NCBI RefSeq assembly: GCF_000321225.1
Contig: NW_004450481.1
Span: 2,231,623 to 2,295,622 of the forward strand
Length of the DNA: 64,000 nt
Direction of reading: 5' to 3'
DNA from: Odobenus rosmarus divergens
Lineage: Eukaryota; Chordata; Mammalia; Carnivora; Odobenidae
Part shown: positions 33,962 to 56,784 of the stretch, piece after piece
Numbering within the stretch: the stretch's first letter is position 1
Layout of the letters: every line of letters begins with the position of its first letter
Made by a program: the position numbers and the translations under genes
The notes under the pieces: model-generated
What the model was told of the DNA's origin: nothing
The model's input: only the letters and a program-made list of their open reading frames with translations
Databases searched by the model: none

Positions 33962-35975
33962 AATATATATGTTTCGATTAAGGATTAACTAGCCATGGTG
34001 ACCCAAGCCCCACCCAGTCTGCAGTATTTGTCCTCGTCCTAAAGGGCAGGTTCCCAGGCCTCACTGTAGCAGGCCCCAACTTAAGCCTGAGGAGGAGCTC
34101 AGGAATTCTGCACAAGTGTCCTGGAGATGCTGGGACAGGTGTTCCTAGAACCCCCTGGTGTAGCACGTCAGAGCTGGAGGAAGATGCTGTAGCTGGAGGA
34201 GAGGAGGGAGCAGGGCTGGTGGGCCTGGCTTCCAGCACCATGGGCAGACAGGACCCATTACTGGTCAGGCCTTAGCCAGTGGCTGGTCTAGCCTTGGGCT
34301 GGCAAGGGGGCATGTGGGAGCCAGGCCTTGAAGAAGGCATAGGTTTGGAGGCTGTGAGCAGCCCCTTTGGCCTGGAGCGCATGGGTCAAAGCCAAGTGTC
34401 GGCTAGCCCTGAATGTCAGAGTGGGAGACATCGTCGCCCGCGGTGCCGGGCAGGGGCACTGGCATTGGCAGGGTGCTTGGCCGGAGCACGTGCTTCCTAA
34501 ACCGTTGTCATGTGGTGGGCGGCAGGGCACTGCCAGCCGGCTTCTGTTTAACACTTTGGGGAGATGAACCTGGAGAAAGAAGGGGTGGAGGGATGCTGGA
34601 CACCCAGGACCAATGCTTAGCTCTTTCAGAGGCCCTGGCGTGGGGGATGCAGGCTGAATGGTGAGATCTAGGAACTGGGGAGGCCTGCTCAGTAGGACCA
34701 GGTGGTGTGAGATGGGCTCCATCCCAGCTCCGTCTGACTCCTTATTATAAGGCAGAATGATACTTACCCACACCCATGACCCACTTGAGCATTGCCACCC
34801 CGGGAATATAGTAACAGATGGAAATGGAGGCCTGGGGAGGTTTAGTAACATGGCCAAGGTCACAAGCTGGACCCCATCTTCCCATAACACCAGCATGGTG
34901 TGGCTGGGAGCCTGTACATGCTCCTACTTGAGGAATTAGGCAGACAGGATAGAAGAAGTACATTTTTGCTGCCACGGGAAGGGTGCCCGAAGGGCCGAAA
35001 GACAGATGGCAAAAGCCCCTCTTGGCAGGTATATGCCTCTGACTGCTTGCTAAGCAAGGACCCTGAGCATAGCGCAGGCCATTGCCTTCCACAGAACCCC
35101 CCAGCCCAGCAGGGGAAGCCAGTGGAAAGTGGCCCCGTCTCGTGCAGCAGGGAACCATAGAGTGCTCAATATAGGGCAGAGCAACTAAGTTTTGGGAGGC
35201 GAGGCCAGGACATTTAGGAAGGGCTTTGAAGAATGCGGAGGAGTTTGCCAGGCACAGGGTGGAGAGACTACAGCCAAAGCAAAACTTGATATGTCCAAAA
35301 AATTAATTACCTCATCCAGCAAATAACTGAGTAGATACAAGCACTGTGCTAGGCTCCCCGTGGCAAAAACACAGGACTTTTGGGGTGAGGGTTTTACACA
35401 AGTGCATCCTCTTATCAGAGGGCCGTGAGTAGTGTTGAGGGCCTTGGTTTGTTGTAGGTCACGCAAGTGCAGTTGGTAACAGGTGTCAGCAGCCCTGTGT
35501 TGCAAGGACCCAGGGCAGTGATTGACAGTGGGATATTCTGCATCTTGCAGGACGCGAATGCCTGAGTGTCTGACCCATTGAGACTGCAGCACAGGGTTGC
35601 AGAGGCCAGTCGGTCTGAAAGGCCCGAGTAGAAGGGAATGCAACAGGGAGAGCCGCGCCACAGCTGGTCGGGTCTGGGTTAACGGGCACAGCCGTCATGT
35701 AAGATGCTACCACTCTCTTAATAGCAGAAGTTAATGCCCATTAACTGGAAAAGAAAACAGCCTTTATCAACAGGCAGATAGGATGTTAATTGGCTTCCGT
35801 TTACTGAGAGATTACAGGATCTGTTCCGGCACTGCTTGTAAACTCCATCAACTGAGAAACGCCCCGCCCCCGTTTGTGCAAACATTTCCTTCCTCCCGCA
35901 GGGTGGCGCACGCAGCACTCACCAGCAGGAATGGTGGCCCTGGCCAGGGAGCTTCTGAGGGAGTCAGGCACACGT

Positions 35976-36019
35976 GTGCGTGCGTGCGTGCATGCGTGTG
36001 TGTGTGTGTGTGTGTGTGT
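35976..36019 (+). repeat. (GTGC)n/(GT)n microsatellite
   Basis: A compound run (GTGCGTGCGTGCATGCGTG then GT units) sits in SLC25A42 intron 1. Confidence 0.9.
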
Positions 36020-37140
36020 ATCATGATGGATGCACACGGGGAGCTGCTGCAGCGGGGGGGCTCACAGACTGGGCTACTTAAGACCCCAGAACCCCAGGTT
36101 CCTGTTTCCTAGGCAATGCTGTTCAGTATGTTATATTGCGGAATTGCCCCCCATCCTGCTTTGCTTTGCTTCGCTTTTTGATGAGTGGAAAGATTGCTTG
36201 AACGGAAATATATGAAAAAATGAATTTTTGTTCATTGGGGCTGGTCTGTGACTGCTGCCTGCCGGTGGCATGTGGGGCGGAGGTGGCCCACTGCACTTGA
36301 TCCCTCGTTCTTAACCCTGCTCCTGGGAAGACTCTGGCACCTGAATCCCGGTTCATGGGTACCTGTTAAAGGTACCTCCAGAGAACATACTGGGGCTGGG
36401 CCCACTGCGGCCGTTGTCCATGGTTGGAAATGCAGCACAGGGCTTGGAAGAGTGTACGGGAAACACATGGGTCAGGGCTCTGGGGGAGGTGCAGGGGACA
36501 GAAACCCATCTCAAATTGGCTGAACTGGAATGGGAACTTTGTGGGCTCCGGGGTGGGAAAAGTCTAAGTGCTTCTGGCACCTTCCATGTTTTTTGGTAGC
36601 TCCCAGGTTCTTCTAGCACCACTGGGCCCCAGGACACCCCAGCTCAGCAGACATCCATCCCCCTCCCCCTGGCCTTGGCTCTGTGTCACTGCCCTCAGGG
36701 CCTATCTGCTTTCCCTCTTGAGAGGAAGAGGACTTCTCTGGCCCAGTGGCTCCTTCAAAACTCCCAGTCTTTGGGTCTGGTGCTCCAAACTGAGAGCCAC
36801 CTGGGTCACCCTGGAGTCAAGGGAAGGGTCAGCTCCCCCTTCTCCAAGGTGGCAGAGGCAGAGTGTGTGGCTGCCCAGTGTGCTATCTCCAGAAGGGGCC
36901 AGATAATCCACTGCACATGTGGCCTGCCTTCTAGGAGCTTAGACATCTCCTCTGGGCTTTTGGTCATTGCCAAAATCATCAGCAGGTGTTCTTCACAGGT
37001 GAGGAGGAAGGTGAGCCATAGTGAGCAGTGTGTGTTATCCCTCTGGTGACAGTAGGGTCTCCCGGGAGTTAAGAACACAGTGCTCAGGACTACAGTCAGT
37101 TGTCCTGGGAGAGGCTGGCGGCTTTGGGGTTTTTCTTTTT

Positions 37141-37800
37141 TAATGTTTAAACTTGTTTTGTTGGGGTATAAGTTTCGTACAGTAAAGTGAGTAACTCAAG
37201 GAATTTTTACATGTGTGTTCACATGTGAAACCAGATCAAGATACAGAGCGTTTCAAGCCCCCAGCTGGCTCCTCCGTGACCCTTCCCTGTCCTACCTCCC
37301 AAAGCTAACCCCGGTCTGATCTTTATCACCGCTGATGCTTTATTGTCTGTGCTGGATTTTTTTTAATTGTGATAAAATATATATAACGTAAAATGTACTG
37401 TCTTTAGCTTTGCTTTGTGTGTAGTTCATTGACGTTAAGTGCATTCACATTGGTGTGCAACCATCACCACCATCCCTCTCCAGAACTTTTCCATCTTCCC
37501 AAACTGAAACTCGGTCCCAATTAAACCCTAACTCCCCGCTCCCCCCGTTCTGGTTTCTGTCTCTATGAATATGAGGACTCTAGAGATCTCATATAAGCGG
37601 AATTAAATATCCATCTTTTTGTGACTCGTTCATTTCACTTAGCATGATGTCCTCAAGGTTCCTCCACGGTGTAGCATGTGTCAGAATGTCCTTCCTCTTT
37701 AAAGCTCAGTGACATGCCACTGTATGGACAGACCAGGTTGTGTTACTGTGCTTGGATTAGACTCATTCGGTACACAGTCTTTCGTGTTGGCTTCTCATTC
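37141..37800 (-). repeat. Old L1 3' end, minus orientation
   Basis: It is the same L1 3' segment type as at 15.3-16.0 kb (CAACCATCACCACCATCC, CCAAACTGAAACTC, TTCACTTAGCATGATGTCC), diverged. Confidence 0.75.
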
Positions 37801-39251
37801 TCCACTATTATGTCTGAGGCTTGTCCCTCTCGTTGCATGTGGCAGCAGCTTGTCCTTCTCTGTTGTTGTGTGGCACCCGGTCGTGTGACTGTACCACGTG
37901 CGAGAACTCATTCTGTGGGTGGCCGTCTGGGTGGTGTTCACAGAAGGTGCTCGACATCACCGTGAGAGAGGACGTACTACTGTGCCGGCGTTCAGAGTTC
38001 CCAGATGAAGTCTCGGGGTCTCCAACACGGAGAGAGGCACTAGGGGAGGCATGTGGGGATCATCCTGGCTGGAGTCCAGAGGTGGAAGCACCAGCAGGGG
38101 TGTTGCGGGGTGGGGGTGTTTTGTGCTCTCCCATGAGCAGAGCCTTAGATGGCCTGCCGTGCCCTCAGCCTGAGCTGGCTCCAGCCTTGGGGGCCCCCTT
38201 TCTCACTGCTCTGGCCACCTGGGGTGCTCCTTCCCACCACTCCCACCCTGTGCATTCCTCAGGAAGCCTTCCCAGACACCTGGACAGACCCTGCCCTGCA
38301 TCTCTCCATCACAGAGCCCCACTCAGCAGCATCCCTGTGGGCCATCTGCCCACATGCCCCAGGCCATCTCCCCCGCCCACTGCGGTGCCACCTGCCCAGA
38401 GTGTGTACTCAGCAGGCACACAGTTCATCGGACTCAATCCCAGAGGGATGTAAATACTGGACCAGAGCAGGCCGGTCCTTAAGGCTCCCCTTTCTAGAAC
38501 CATCCCTCCAACTGTCAGGACAAGAGGATTCTAGAACATTTAGCCCCCGCTCACAGGCTCCCAGTCTGGCCAAGCCCTGGCCCTGCCCAGCAGCACCATT
38601 CCAACTTGTGTGGGCTCCTCTTACTGGGAGCAAAGGAGTGAATTCCCTTTGGTGCCCCCTGCCCAGCCACTGGGTAACCCAGAGTGCCCTGGAGAAGGCT
38701 GGGGCGGGGGTGGGTCCCACAAGCCAGAGAAACACGGTGAGCCAGTGGAGTGGAGAGAAGACATGGGAGCAACAAGGACCAGGATGATGAACAGAGAGCT
38801 GGGCCTCAGACAGGAGCTTGCACCTGGCCCTGCACCACCCGGCCGGGCGCCACCCTGCCTCACCTTTGTCTGCTGAACCGGTCTTGGGGCCCTCGGGCAC
38901 ACATTAACACCTGTCCTTAGCATACCTTGTCCAGCTCCTGCAGCTGCTGGGATCCTTCGGACTACCCCTTGTCATCTACGTGGGGTCAGTCCCCCCACTG
39001 CCCTCCCCCCACCAAACCTTCCCCTCCACCTGCGGTGGGCAGAGGACATCTCAGCCTGTGGCCCGCGTTGGAAGATTGGAGCAGCAAGGAAGTAACAGAG
39101 CATCTTGTTTTAACCCAGAGCATAAAGTGGTCATCCACAAGGTCATTACTGATCTGAATAAATGGCTGAAGAAGTAAATCAGTTGGGGAGAAGAGACCAC
39201 AGTTCTTGTGTAAGAATTTCTAGTCATGTATGTCGATTCTCCCTCTCTGGA

Positions 39252-39272
39252 AGGGGAGCTTAACTCCTGTCA

Positions 39273-39309
<37 letters not shown>

Positions 39310-39353
39310 GGGAGGGGAGCTTAACTCCTGTCACACACACACACACACACACA
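39252..39353 (+). repeat. (CA)n microsatellites with duplicated 22-bp flank
   Basis: Two (CA)n runs (39275-39308 and 39333-39353) are each preceded by AGGGGAGCTTAACTCCTGTC plus AC, at 39252-39273 and 39313-39334. The period is 61 bp. Confidence 0.9.
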
Positions 39354-41310
39354 CCACACCCCCCCCAGGGGGCACTGGTTCCGAGAGAAGAGTCTGGAAC
39401 AGGGTCTCTCAGCAAGGGGACAGACAGCTGGCTAACCCCACCTTAACCCAGAGGTCCAAGTCAGTCTCACCTGGATTAAGTCTGTGCTCTCAGGTATAAT
39501 GTCATGAGGAGAGGGCTCACCTCTCCTCACCTCCAACGTCTTCCCGAGACCACACAACCCCAAGCTCATGGTAAGAAAACACCTCAGACAGATGCGCTCG
39601 GGGCATAAGGGAGTGGGATTTGGGGGCAGAAACGGGTGACTGGGGGAATAACTGGCCAAACCAAACGAAGCCTGGAATTCTGTGGACAGTCATGTTGGAA
39701 CAGGAGTGATAACAGTCTCTCCGACCAGGCCAGCCCAGGCCCCTTTCATGGCCAACACCTCGGGCCAGCCTCCCTTTTCATGGTCGCCCTTCTTGACTCT
39801 TCAGGCCGTGGCACTGGAGGGTCTCAAGAGGCCCCTGCTTCTTATTTTTCTGTTTTATCAGATACCACCACGTGTCACTGTTCTCTGCCCCTAATTCACC
39901 TCCACTGCCAGGGAACCAGAGCCTCGGAGGCCCTGAGCAACGTTTCATGTGAGGCCCCACGTGCAGAAGGTAGGGCAGCCAGGGTTCGTCCCAGTCAAAC
40001 CTTGTCTGTGTTTCAAAATGTGTTTCAAATGCCCAGCCTGCTTGTGTGCCTCATTATCTTAGGTTGTGTCCAGGATATTAGATTTTTCAAATCATGCAAG
40101 GCCCAGGGTATCAACTCCCAGACATGATTTCTGCTGGCTTCTTCCAGGCTTGTGGGAACCAGCAGACCAGGGCTGTCTTCCAAGTTCAAGACTGGAAGTT
40201 CTCAGGCCTCCAGACATCAGGCCTTGGTCCCTCAGGGACTTCTTCCCATACCTTCCTTCTGCCAGGTGCCAGCCCACAGCAGGGACTGCTTACCCAGGGC
40301 CCCACCTTGGTGATGCGGACTCTGACATCTGTCCCTGCAGAATGCCCCGCCGGCCCTTGGCTGCCTCTTCCAGGTTCACGTCCCAGGGTCAGAGTCTTGG
40401 GCCCCTTGGATTGCAGCCCAGGAACACGTGCTGTCCCTTTAGGTCTGGGACGCTTCTCTGAACAGGTTGTCCATGTTCTGTGTTAACAGTTGCCCTCAGG
40501 GGACGATTGGGGGCAGCCAGACCTTCCACCCTGCTTTCCCTACCCTGCTGTTCCTTCAGGTTAAGCAAAGTCTTAAGGGGCATGTGGTTCTCTAGGAGAA
40601 CCATTCAGGATGAAAGGGGGCCAGGGCTCCATGGAGAAGGATATGGCCATGACTTTGGAGTCCTGCGTCAAGGTTGGAGTTCCCTCTGCCCTTGGTCTGA
40701 CCCAAGTTTTTCCGTGTTGCATCAACAAAGTGAAGAGATAAACCAGTGACCATGACACCCCTAATGGGTAGTGGCAGCAATTATCACCATAGTGGTCTCC
40801 AGCAGAGGACTTGTGCTACCTTAACTTGCCCATCGGTAAAGCAGCGCCCGTATCGGTGGTGAAGGCTGGCCGGATTAGCGAGCAAGGTGGCAGAGGGATT
40901 TAATAAAAACGGCCATCGTGTCATTGTGTGTAGGGTCTGCCTTCACCCTGTTCTCAGCCCGTGTGCAGAGCCACAGATGGGCCCTGGGTGAAGGCCTCAG
41001 CCTGACACCCCGCAGCTGCTGACCCCAGAGAGGCCAGGGTCAGGCTCTCCCTGCCAGGAAGGGCACTGGTCTCCCCACAAACCAGGAGCCCCACTCCCTT
41101 GCACAGGGCTCCCATGGCTGCCAGCGCCCTTCCCCAGCCCAAGACACTAAGCCCCTGGCTTGGAGGCCCCAAGTGGACAAGGAGGAGCCAGATCAGCCCA
41201 CCAGCCCGCCCCTCAACAGCCACAGACATCTGAAATGTGTTTCTCCGAAACCTCTGGCACATCCAGAAAGCTCGTGGTTTTCATAAGGCATTTTTTTTCT
41301 TTAGCCTTTT

Positions 41311-41516
41311 TTTTTTTTTTTGGTAAAGATTTTTCATTTATTTATTTGACAGAGAGAGACACAGCGAGAGAGGGAACACAAGCAGGGGGAGTGGGAGAGG
41401 GAGAAGCAGGCTCTCCCCCAAGGAAGGAGCCCGATGCGGGGCTCGATCCCAGGACCCTGGGACCATGACCTGAGCCGAAGGCAGACGCTTAACGACTGAG
41501 CCACGCAGTCGCCCCT
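41311..41516 (-). repeat. SINEC minus copy
   Basis: Poly-T and AAGATTTTTCATTTATTTA lead to GAGCCACGCAGTCGCCCC. TTTCTTTAGC occurs on both sides. Confidence 0.9.
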
Positions 41517-41519
41517 TTC

Positions 41520-42060
41520 TTTAGCTTTTTGTTTTGAAATAATTTTCGGTTTACAGAAAAGTGGTAGAAATCCTAAGAGTTCCAGTAGATGCTTCGTCCA
41601 GCCGCCCCCCGTGTCAGCACCATTCAGGGTACAGTCATGTGGCCTAGAAAATAGGCACCGACGCCACGGGGGAGCTCCCCTCCAGCCTGGACGCGGGCCC
41701 CCCCCAGAGCTTCCCCTAACGTGCTCCTTCCGGTCCAGGCCCCCACGTTGCACTTGTTATCCCATGTGCCTCGTGTCCCCTGCCCCGTGACGGCTCCTCG
41801 GCCTTTCCATCATCGTCCACAGCCTTCGGACTTGCGCTGAGAGCTGCTGGGTCGGGCCCAGTGGAGCATCCCTCCGGGTGGTCTGTCCACTGCTTCCTCA
41901 TTAGCCGGAGGCCGTGCGCCTTTGGGAGGAATCCCGCTGAAGGCACGTGTCCGTCCTGGGGCACCGTGTGGGGGAGGCGAGCTGTCGGTCGGCCCTGTCG
42001 CCGGTGGTGTTGACCTTGATCACTTCGTCAAGATGGGGTCTGCTCATTAGTGACAGGCTG
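41520..42060 (-). repeat. Old L1 3' fragment
   Basis: The text (TTTTGAAATAATTTTCGGTT, CCTTGATCACTTCGTCAAG) follows an old mammalian L1 3' region in antisense, heavily diverged. Family not assigned. Confidence 0.45.
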
Positions 42061-42366
42061 AGTGGCCTTCCCCCATGGGGATGTGAGTCACGCACTCCCT
42101 CTGTCCTGTCCCCCTGCGGAGCTTCTCTTCCAGGCCTTCGCTGGGAGCCTCAGCGGCCCCCGAGTCCTCATGTGCATGTATTGGGGAGCACACGTTCCAA
42201 GGCGTTTGCCAGACCCCCCAAAGAGGTGCCACCCCCAGCCTCCCTCCTTGCCCGCCCCCACCTCATGCACACTTCATTACTGCCTCTGGACTTGCAAACA
42301 GCCCTTCACTCAGGGTTCCACCTGCCTTTCTCCGTTACGAGCACAGTCAGGCATCTGTCTTCTTCC

Positions 42367-42397
<31 letters not shown>

Positions 42398-42720
42398 TCA
42401 TATTTTAAAGTAGTCTCCTGGTGACCTGGCTGTTTCTTTGCCCTTTTTTGTCTTGAGTTGGTTTTGTTTTACTGATTTGAAAGAGCAAAGAGCTCTTTGT
42501 TTCTTAGAGAACTTAGCCTTTGGCCTGAGGGACAAGCTCGAGGTCTTTCCCCCCTGGCTTCCCCAGGGCAAGGATGTCCTCTCCACCCTCTGAGCCTTGG
42601 AGCACTGCCAGGAGGCACTGAACCCAGGTGAGCGTCTGACAGCCTGAGACTGACCACTCTCTGGCGCTGGGGGGCCCCGGCCCCCCCTTCCCTAAAAAGG
42701 GCCCTTAGCCTTAGACAAGT

Positions 42721-43115
42721 CCCCACAGACCGGAGGCCTGAGGTAACACAATTTTAGTCTCTTAATTCTGGAGGTTAAAAGGTCAAAACTGAGGTGTGTG
42801 TGGCCGTGCAGTCTCTGAAGGCTCCGGGGCAGGCTCTTGTCTCTACCAGCTTCTGGGGACTCCCGGGGGTCCCCGGCTTGTGGCCACATCACCCCAGTCT
42901 CTGCCTCCAGTCACATGGCCTTCCTGTCTGTCTCCTCTTCTGTCTGATCAGATCACGTTGGTGGGGGGATGATCCAGGACAGTCTCATGTCGTGATCCCT
43001 TCCTTAATTACATCTGCAAAGACCCTTTCCAGTCGCACTGGAATCCAATCATAAGTTGCGGGTGGAGATGTCTCTGGGGGGCTCCCGTGACTTGCTTCGG
43101 GCACTCTGTCTCCTG
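42721..43115 (-). repeat. MLT1-type LTR
   Basis: The pattern includes TTAATTCTGGAGG, CACATGGCCTTCCTGTCTGT and TTAATTACATCTGCAAAGAC, as in reversed MLT1 LTRs. No viral genes are present. Confidence 0.6.
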
Positions 43116-43669
43116 CAGTGACACGGTGTCATAGGTCTGCACGGCTCTGTGTGGCGACGTTTCTGTGCTCATCCACCACACCGAGGCCCCCTCATGAACT
43201 GTCTGCATTGAGTTCCTGCAGCAGGTCCTGGAGCCAAACAGCTGAGGGAAGAAAGGTCCACCAGGCTGGACAGGCCGCCCCCTCTGAACCTGCACAGCCT
43301 GCCCAATGCAGAGCACCACCCGCCAGCCTCGAACCGGCTCTTGTCTCCTGGGGAGCTTGGAGCAGGAGTTGGAGGGAGGGTGCGGCCGTAGATCAGAGCC
43401 GTGTGAGGCTGGGACCAAAGGGTTGGATCCTTTCTCAGGAAGGCACTTTTCATAGAATGTGTCCACATTCAACGTGCCCACGCCCTCGACACAGCCCTAA
43501 GAAAGGCTGCACCATCCGTCTGCGTGCCTGGATGTGGGGACTATCCCCTGGCGTCCATAGCATTGGGGATGGTGCTGAGTCATAGCTGTCCACACTGCGG
43601 GTGGGGGTGAAACAGTCTCCGTGCCCCCCGACAAGCTGATACCCCAGCAGCTGGCTGGAAAAGTTCTCT

Positions 43670-44640
43670 AGGGCCTACTTTCTCATTGTGGGTTTGTGAA
43701 CAGTTTGGCATTTATATACAAATTGGCAAAGGTAGCGGTTTCCCTACACCCCACACACCTAATTTCCCCTGCTAATAACACTTCACTTTGGTACATTCGT
43801 CACAAATAATGAGCAAATACTGATAGATGGCTATTAATTAAAGGCCATAGTTTATTCAGATTTCCTCAGTTTTCCCTAATATCCTTTTCTTGTCGCCAAA
43901 TCCCACCTGACATCTAGCCGTCACGTCTCCTTAGGCTCTTCTGGGCTGAGACTGTTTCTTGGACTTTCTTGTTTTTGATGACCTTGACAGTTTTGAGAAC
44001 ACCCCCTCTTCGAGAGCAAAGCAGCTACACAAACTGTTTGGGATTCTTCTGCCTGGGAGATTGCCTCTTCCCAATTTATTTATGAATTCAGTCATGTCTT
44101 TCTTTTTTTTTTAAGATTTTATTTTATTTTTTTAAAGATTTATTTTTTATTTACTTGACAGAGAGAGACACAGCGAGAGAGCGAACACAAGCAGGGCGAG
44201 TGGGAGAGGGAGAAGCAGGCTTCTCGTGGAGTAGGGAGCCCGATGCAGGGCTCGATCCCAGGACCCTGGAATCATGACCTGAGCCAAAGGCAGACACCTA
44301 ACAACTGAGCCACCCAGGTGCCCCAGATTTTAAGTAATCTCCACACCCAACATGGGGCTCAAACCCACAACCCTGAGCTCAAGAGTCACACGCTCCACTG
44401 ACTGAGCCAGCCAGGCTTCTCTAATCATTTATTTCTAACTGTGGACTTGTGGATATTTATTTTATACCTTGGGCTATAATCCAGTGCTTATTGCTCAGAG
44501 CGTTCCGGCTTTGGCCACTGGCAGCTCTGTGATTCTCCTACCTCTCCTATTGTCACACCCGCATTGGTTTGATTCCTGCCTGGCACCTCAGGGTGCTCTG
44601 GGCTCATTCCTGCCCTTAGAAGCAGCCATTCCTCCTGGAG
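43670..44640 (-). repeat. Old L1 3' region interrupted by two SINEs
   Basis: The segments 43670-44101 and 44422-44640 read continuously like an old L1 3' region (CAGATTTCCTCAGTTTTCCC ... GATATTTATTTTATACCTTG). Two SINEs separate them. Confidence 0.5.
44102..44421 (-). repeat. Two nested SINEC copies, both minus
   Basis: An inner SINE (44136-44323, ending GAGCCACCCAGGTGCCCC) is inserted in the tail of an outer one (44102-44135 plus 44324-44421, ending GAGCCAGCCAGG). AGATTTTA recurs at the join. Confidence 0.85.
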
Positions 44641-45547
44641 CCAGGGCCCAGTTGAGGTGGGAAACAGCAGCAGAGGACAAGTGGAGGGGAATCCTCTTTG
44701 TGCTTTCTAGGGCCTTCTGCCCCGGCATTGACGTGGGGTCCCCGGGAGGACCTGGAGGGCAGGAGGGGCCTTCACAGCCCGCTCAGGGGATGTCTGCATC
44801 ATTTGCATCATTTTACAGGAAAGTGCATCGATTTATTGGATAATCTTAAAGCACGGGAACCGAGACCCCCAGGAACCCCAGTGCACAGTTGGCATCTTGG
44901 TGACACTCGTCCTTCATCCTTTTTTCTGTCTATTCTCCTCACTGTGGTTTGCTGAGCTTTGCTGAGCTTTGTGGGTACTTCCACTTAGAGGTTAAATGGA
45001 GGTTTCCAGGGAGGAATCCTCAAATATTAGAACCCTTTACTGTAAGCTTGGCCAGAAAGATCGGGCAAACTTGCAGTAGGAAAAAGAGTAATTTTCTAAG
45101 TGTTTCTTTGGCTAGATATTCAGGCCCAAGCTGACAAAAGCCCAGTGGGTGCTCGGGTCCAGGGAGGTGGGGCCACCTCTGCCTCCTGCTATGTGACCTT
45201 CAGAGGTGCCTTCACCTCTCTGAGCCCATCTGCCAGGTGGTACTGGGTTAAAAAAAAACAGACAACTCAGAGGCCTGTTTGTGATGATCAAATCAGAGAG
45301 CCAATGAGAAGGGCTTTTGTCAATGATTAAGCGATCTGCGCTGGGGACTGCCATTCGGATGCAGGTGCCTGCGTCCTTCCCCTGCAGGGAAACAAGCCGG
45401 TCTGGCTAGAGCACCCTGCGAGGCTTCAGGTGACTCAGGGATGAGTCACAGGCCTGAGGCAGGTCGGGTTGGCCCTCCTCTCACCAGGTCTCACCGTACC
45501 CCCTCTCTCCCAGGACCGAGTCTCCTGCTGCCCAGAGCTGGCCTGGA

Positions 45548-54722
<9,175 letters not shown>

Positions 54723-56670
54723 GGACCCTGCGGGCTGGCAGCTCTCGAGACAGGGAACCCAGCGTCCACGTGTGGCCGTCGGACCACTGACCCCTTTTGT
54801 TTCTGAGCCTGTGGAGTGAGGGCGTGCTCGGTTCCACCCTGGGAACCGCGTCGTCGGAGCACCTCGTAGAACAAGCTGTGGAGGCCTGGCGTCGGTCCCC
54901 AAAGCCAGCGGCCCTTGAAGTGCAATGTTGGAACTGGTGGGCGGGGCTCTCGCGCTCTCCCCAGCCCTCCTCCCCAGGGCTGGCCCTGCCTCCTGGAGGG
55001 CTTGCCCCAAATGCCCTGAGCTGGGAGTGACCAGCGCCACCTCCTGGCGCTCTGTGACCTTGGACGTGCTCCTGGTTCTAGTGACCTCGTGCCCACTGGG
55101 CCCAGAGCCCGACTCCGCCTGCCCCTGTGCCCACAGAGGAGAGGGAGCCCCAAGGCGTACAGAGAGGCGCCTCCGGGCCCTGGTGAGGTGGGGCCAGCCT
55201 CCTGCTCAGCTGTGGCTAGAAAAACAGCCTCTTGCCCCCCACCCTACCTGTCCTGCCTTTGTCACTTCCCAGGTGACATGATTCCTGTGTCACCAGAGCC
55301 TCCTGCTCGGGAACAGCCTTCTCCCAAGAGCATTATTTGGACCCTGGACTCCGTGGCCAAAGTAGGGCCCCAGGAGTGGGTCTTCCCCTCTGTTGCCTAC
55401 CCACCCAGTGTGTAATGTTCCCAGGAGGGTCGCGCCTCCTCCAGGCAGCAGGGTTTGAGGACTCGCCATGGGTTTGGGTGTGAGTCCTAATTTGGAGGCA
55501 TCTGCTGAGAACTGGGGACCCAGGTCACCTCCTCTGGGCCAGGAAGCTCCCACGCCTGTCCCACAGGCCGCACCAACAGAGGCCAGGCCGTAGGCCCTAA
55601 CCCTTGGCCCCTAGGCACAGTGGCTCCTGCGGGGGCCCGTGGCATCTCGCACGTCCCTGGCTCCCCACCTGAGCGGGCGCTTGGCCGGGACTCGGGGCAG
55701 TTGAAGGCACACAGGGTGGTCTGGTTGCCGTGAAGAGAGTGCATGCAGGCGACTGGCAGCCTTGATCCTCCCAAAGTGGGAGCCCCTGAGAGGGTATGTG
55801 GCCTGAGGGTGGGAATTGGGGTACCCTACGGCACCCCCAGGGAGCGGGTCTCATGGAGAAGTCCCCTGGGGTCTGCCAGGTGTCACGGCGACGCAGAAAC
55901 GCCCATTTCCGAATGATTTGTGGAGTTTCTTGATTTCTTTTGGTTTTGCTTTTCAATCTGGCTGCCCCTGGGTCTCGTCGCAGTAAACCCTGACCGGCCC
56001 CATATGGTTCCAGGCGGAGAGTGACCGGGGGTGACCAGATCGCTCCGCAGCCACCCTGCGTGAAAGGGTCTGGGAGGGCGTGTTTGCCCCACGCACGTTT
56101 CCAGTCGTGACTCATTTCTCCCTTGCATTCTGTCCCATTTCTGTTCTTGCCTTGGACCTGCGGGTGTGAAGACCCCTCTCTGTCCTTCCTTGCATGTGTC
56201 CCTCGGCCGGCCTGAGGCTCGTCCCCAGGGTCCCATGGCTGTTCTGTTGGGGGAGTGTCCCACCTCCTCTGCCGGCCTTGCCCAGTGCCCGGGGCCCAGA
56301 CAGGCAGGAGAGGCAGGGACCCCTCACAGGGAGATGGGCTGGGGCGCCACCCCCAGCAGGTGAGACCAAATGGATGGTTGGGCGGCACCCTTCTCTGAGC
56401 CGCAGAGCGGAGGGCCCCAGGTCCTGCCGGCCCCGGTGTGCCTCCCCAAGGTGGCTCTCAGCCGAGTGGGCCTAAGCAGCAACCACCGCCCCCCCCAGCC
56501 CTGCACACAGCTGGGCGGTCCCTCCGCAGCTACACCCCTCCCACCAGTGTCCATCCTGATCTGGAGTTACATTTTGATGCCATGAAGACACTTTGTTTAT
56601 ATATAATGTTTATATATTTTAAAGATTTGTGCCAAGAGAGTATATTTAATAAAAATTAAAATGACGTTTT
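54723..56670 (+). other. SLC25A42: SLC25A42 3' untranslated region
   Basis: It is about 1.95 kb, GC-rich, then AT-rich at the end (TATATATAATGTTTATATA). It runs to the AATAAA at 56648-56653. No SINE lies inside it. Confidence 0.8.
56648..56653 (+). terminator. SLC25A42: SLC25A42 poly(A) signal AATAAA
   Basis: This canonical hexamer has a T-rich downstream region (GACGTTTTTTTCTGTTCTTC). Confidence 0.85.
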
Positions 56671-56784
56671 TTTCTGTTCTTCTCTTCTTCGGCTCTAACC
56701 CCAACCTCCACCCCCTGTGAACCAAAAACAGGGTTGGGGTTGAGGTTATTTTGACAGATTTTTTAATATATTCTTGAATAAACT

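Larger units (their letters stand above)
28653..45513 (+). other. SLC25A42: SLC25A42 first intron (17 kb)
   Basis: The intron starts with a C-rich strand-asymmetric stretch (28.8-29.5 kb). It holds TA/TG-rich DNA (30.42-30.55 kb), nested MLT1 LTRs (32.03-32.75 kb), SINEs (33.79, 41.3 and 44.1-44.4 kb), L1 fragments (37.1-37.8, 41.5-42.06 and 43.67-44.64 kb), an MLT1 (42.72-43.12 kb) and microsatellites (35.98 and 39.27-39.35 kb). Other stretches are unique-looking. I cannot support additional exons, though further 5'UTR exons are possible. Confidence 0.6.

Noticed and set aside
55597..56388. 263-codon minus-strand frame within the SLC25A42 3'UTR
   Set aside because: Antisense to the 3'UTR, no splice signals or start context, and no recognisable protein features.
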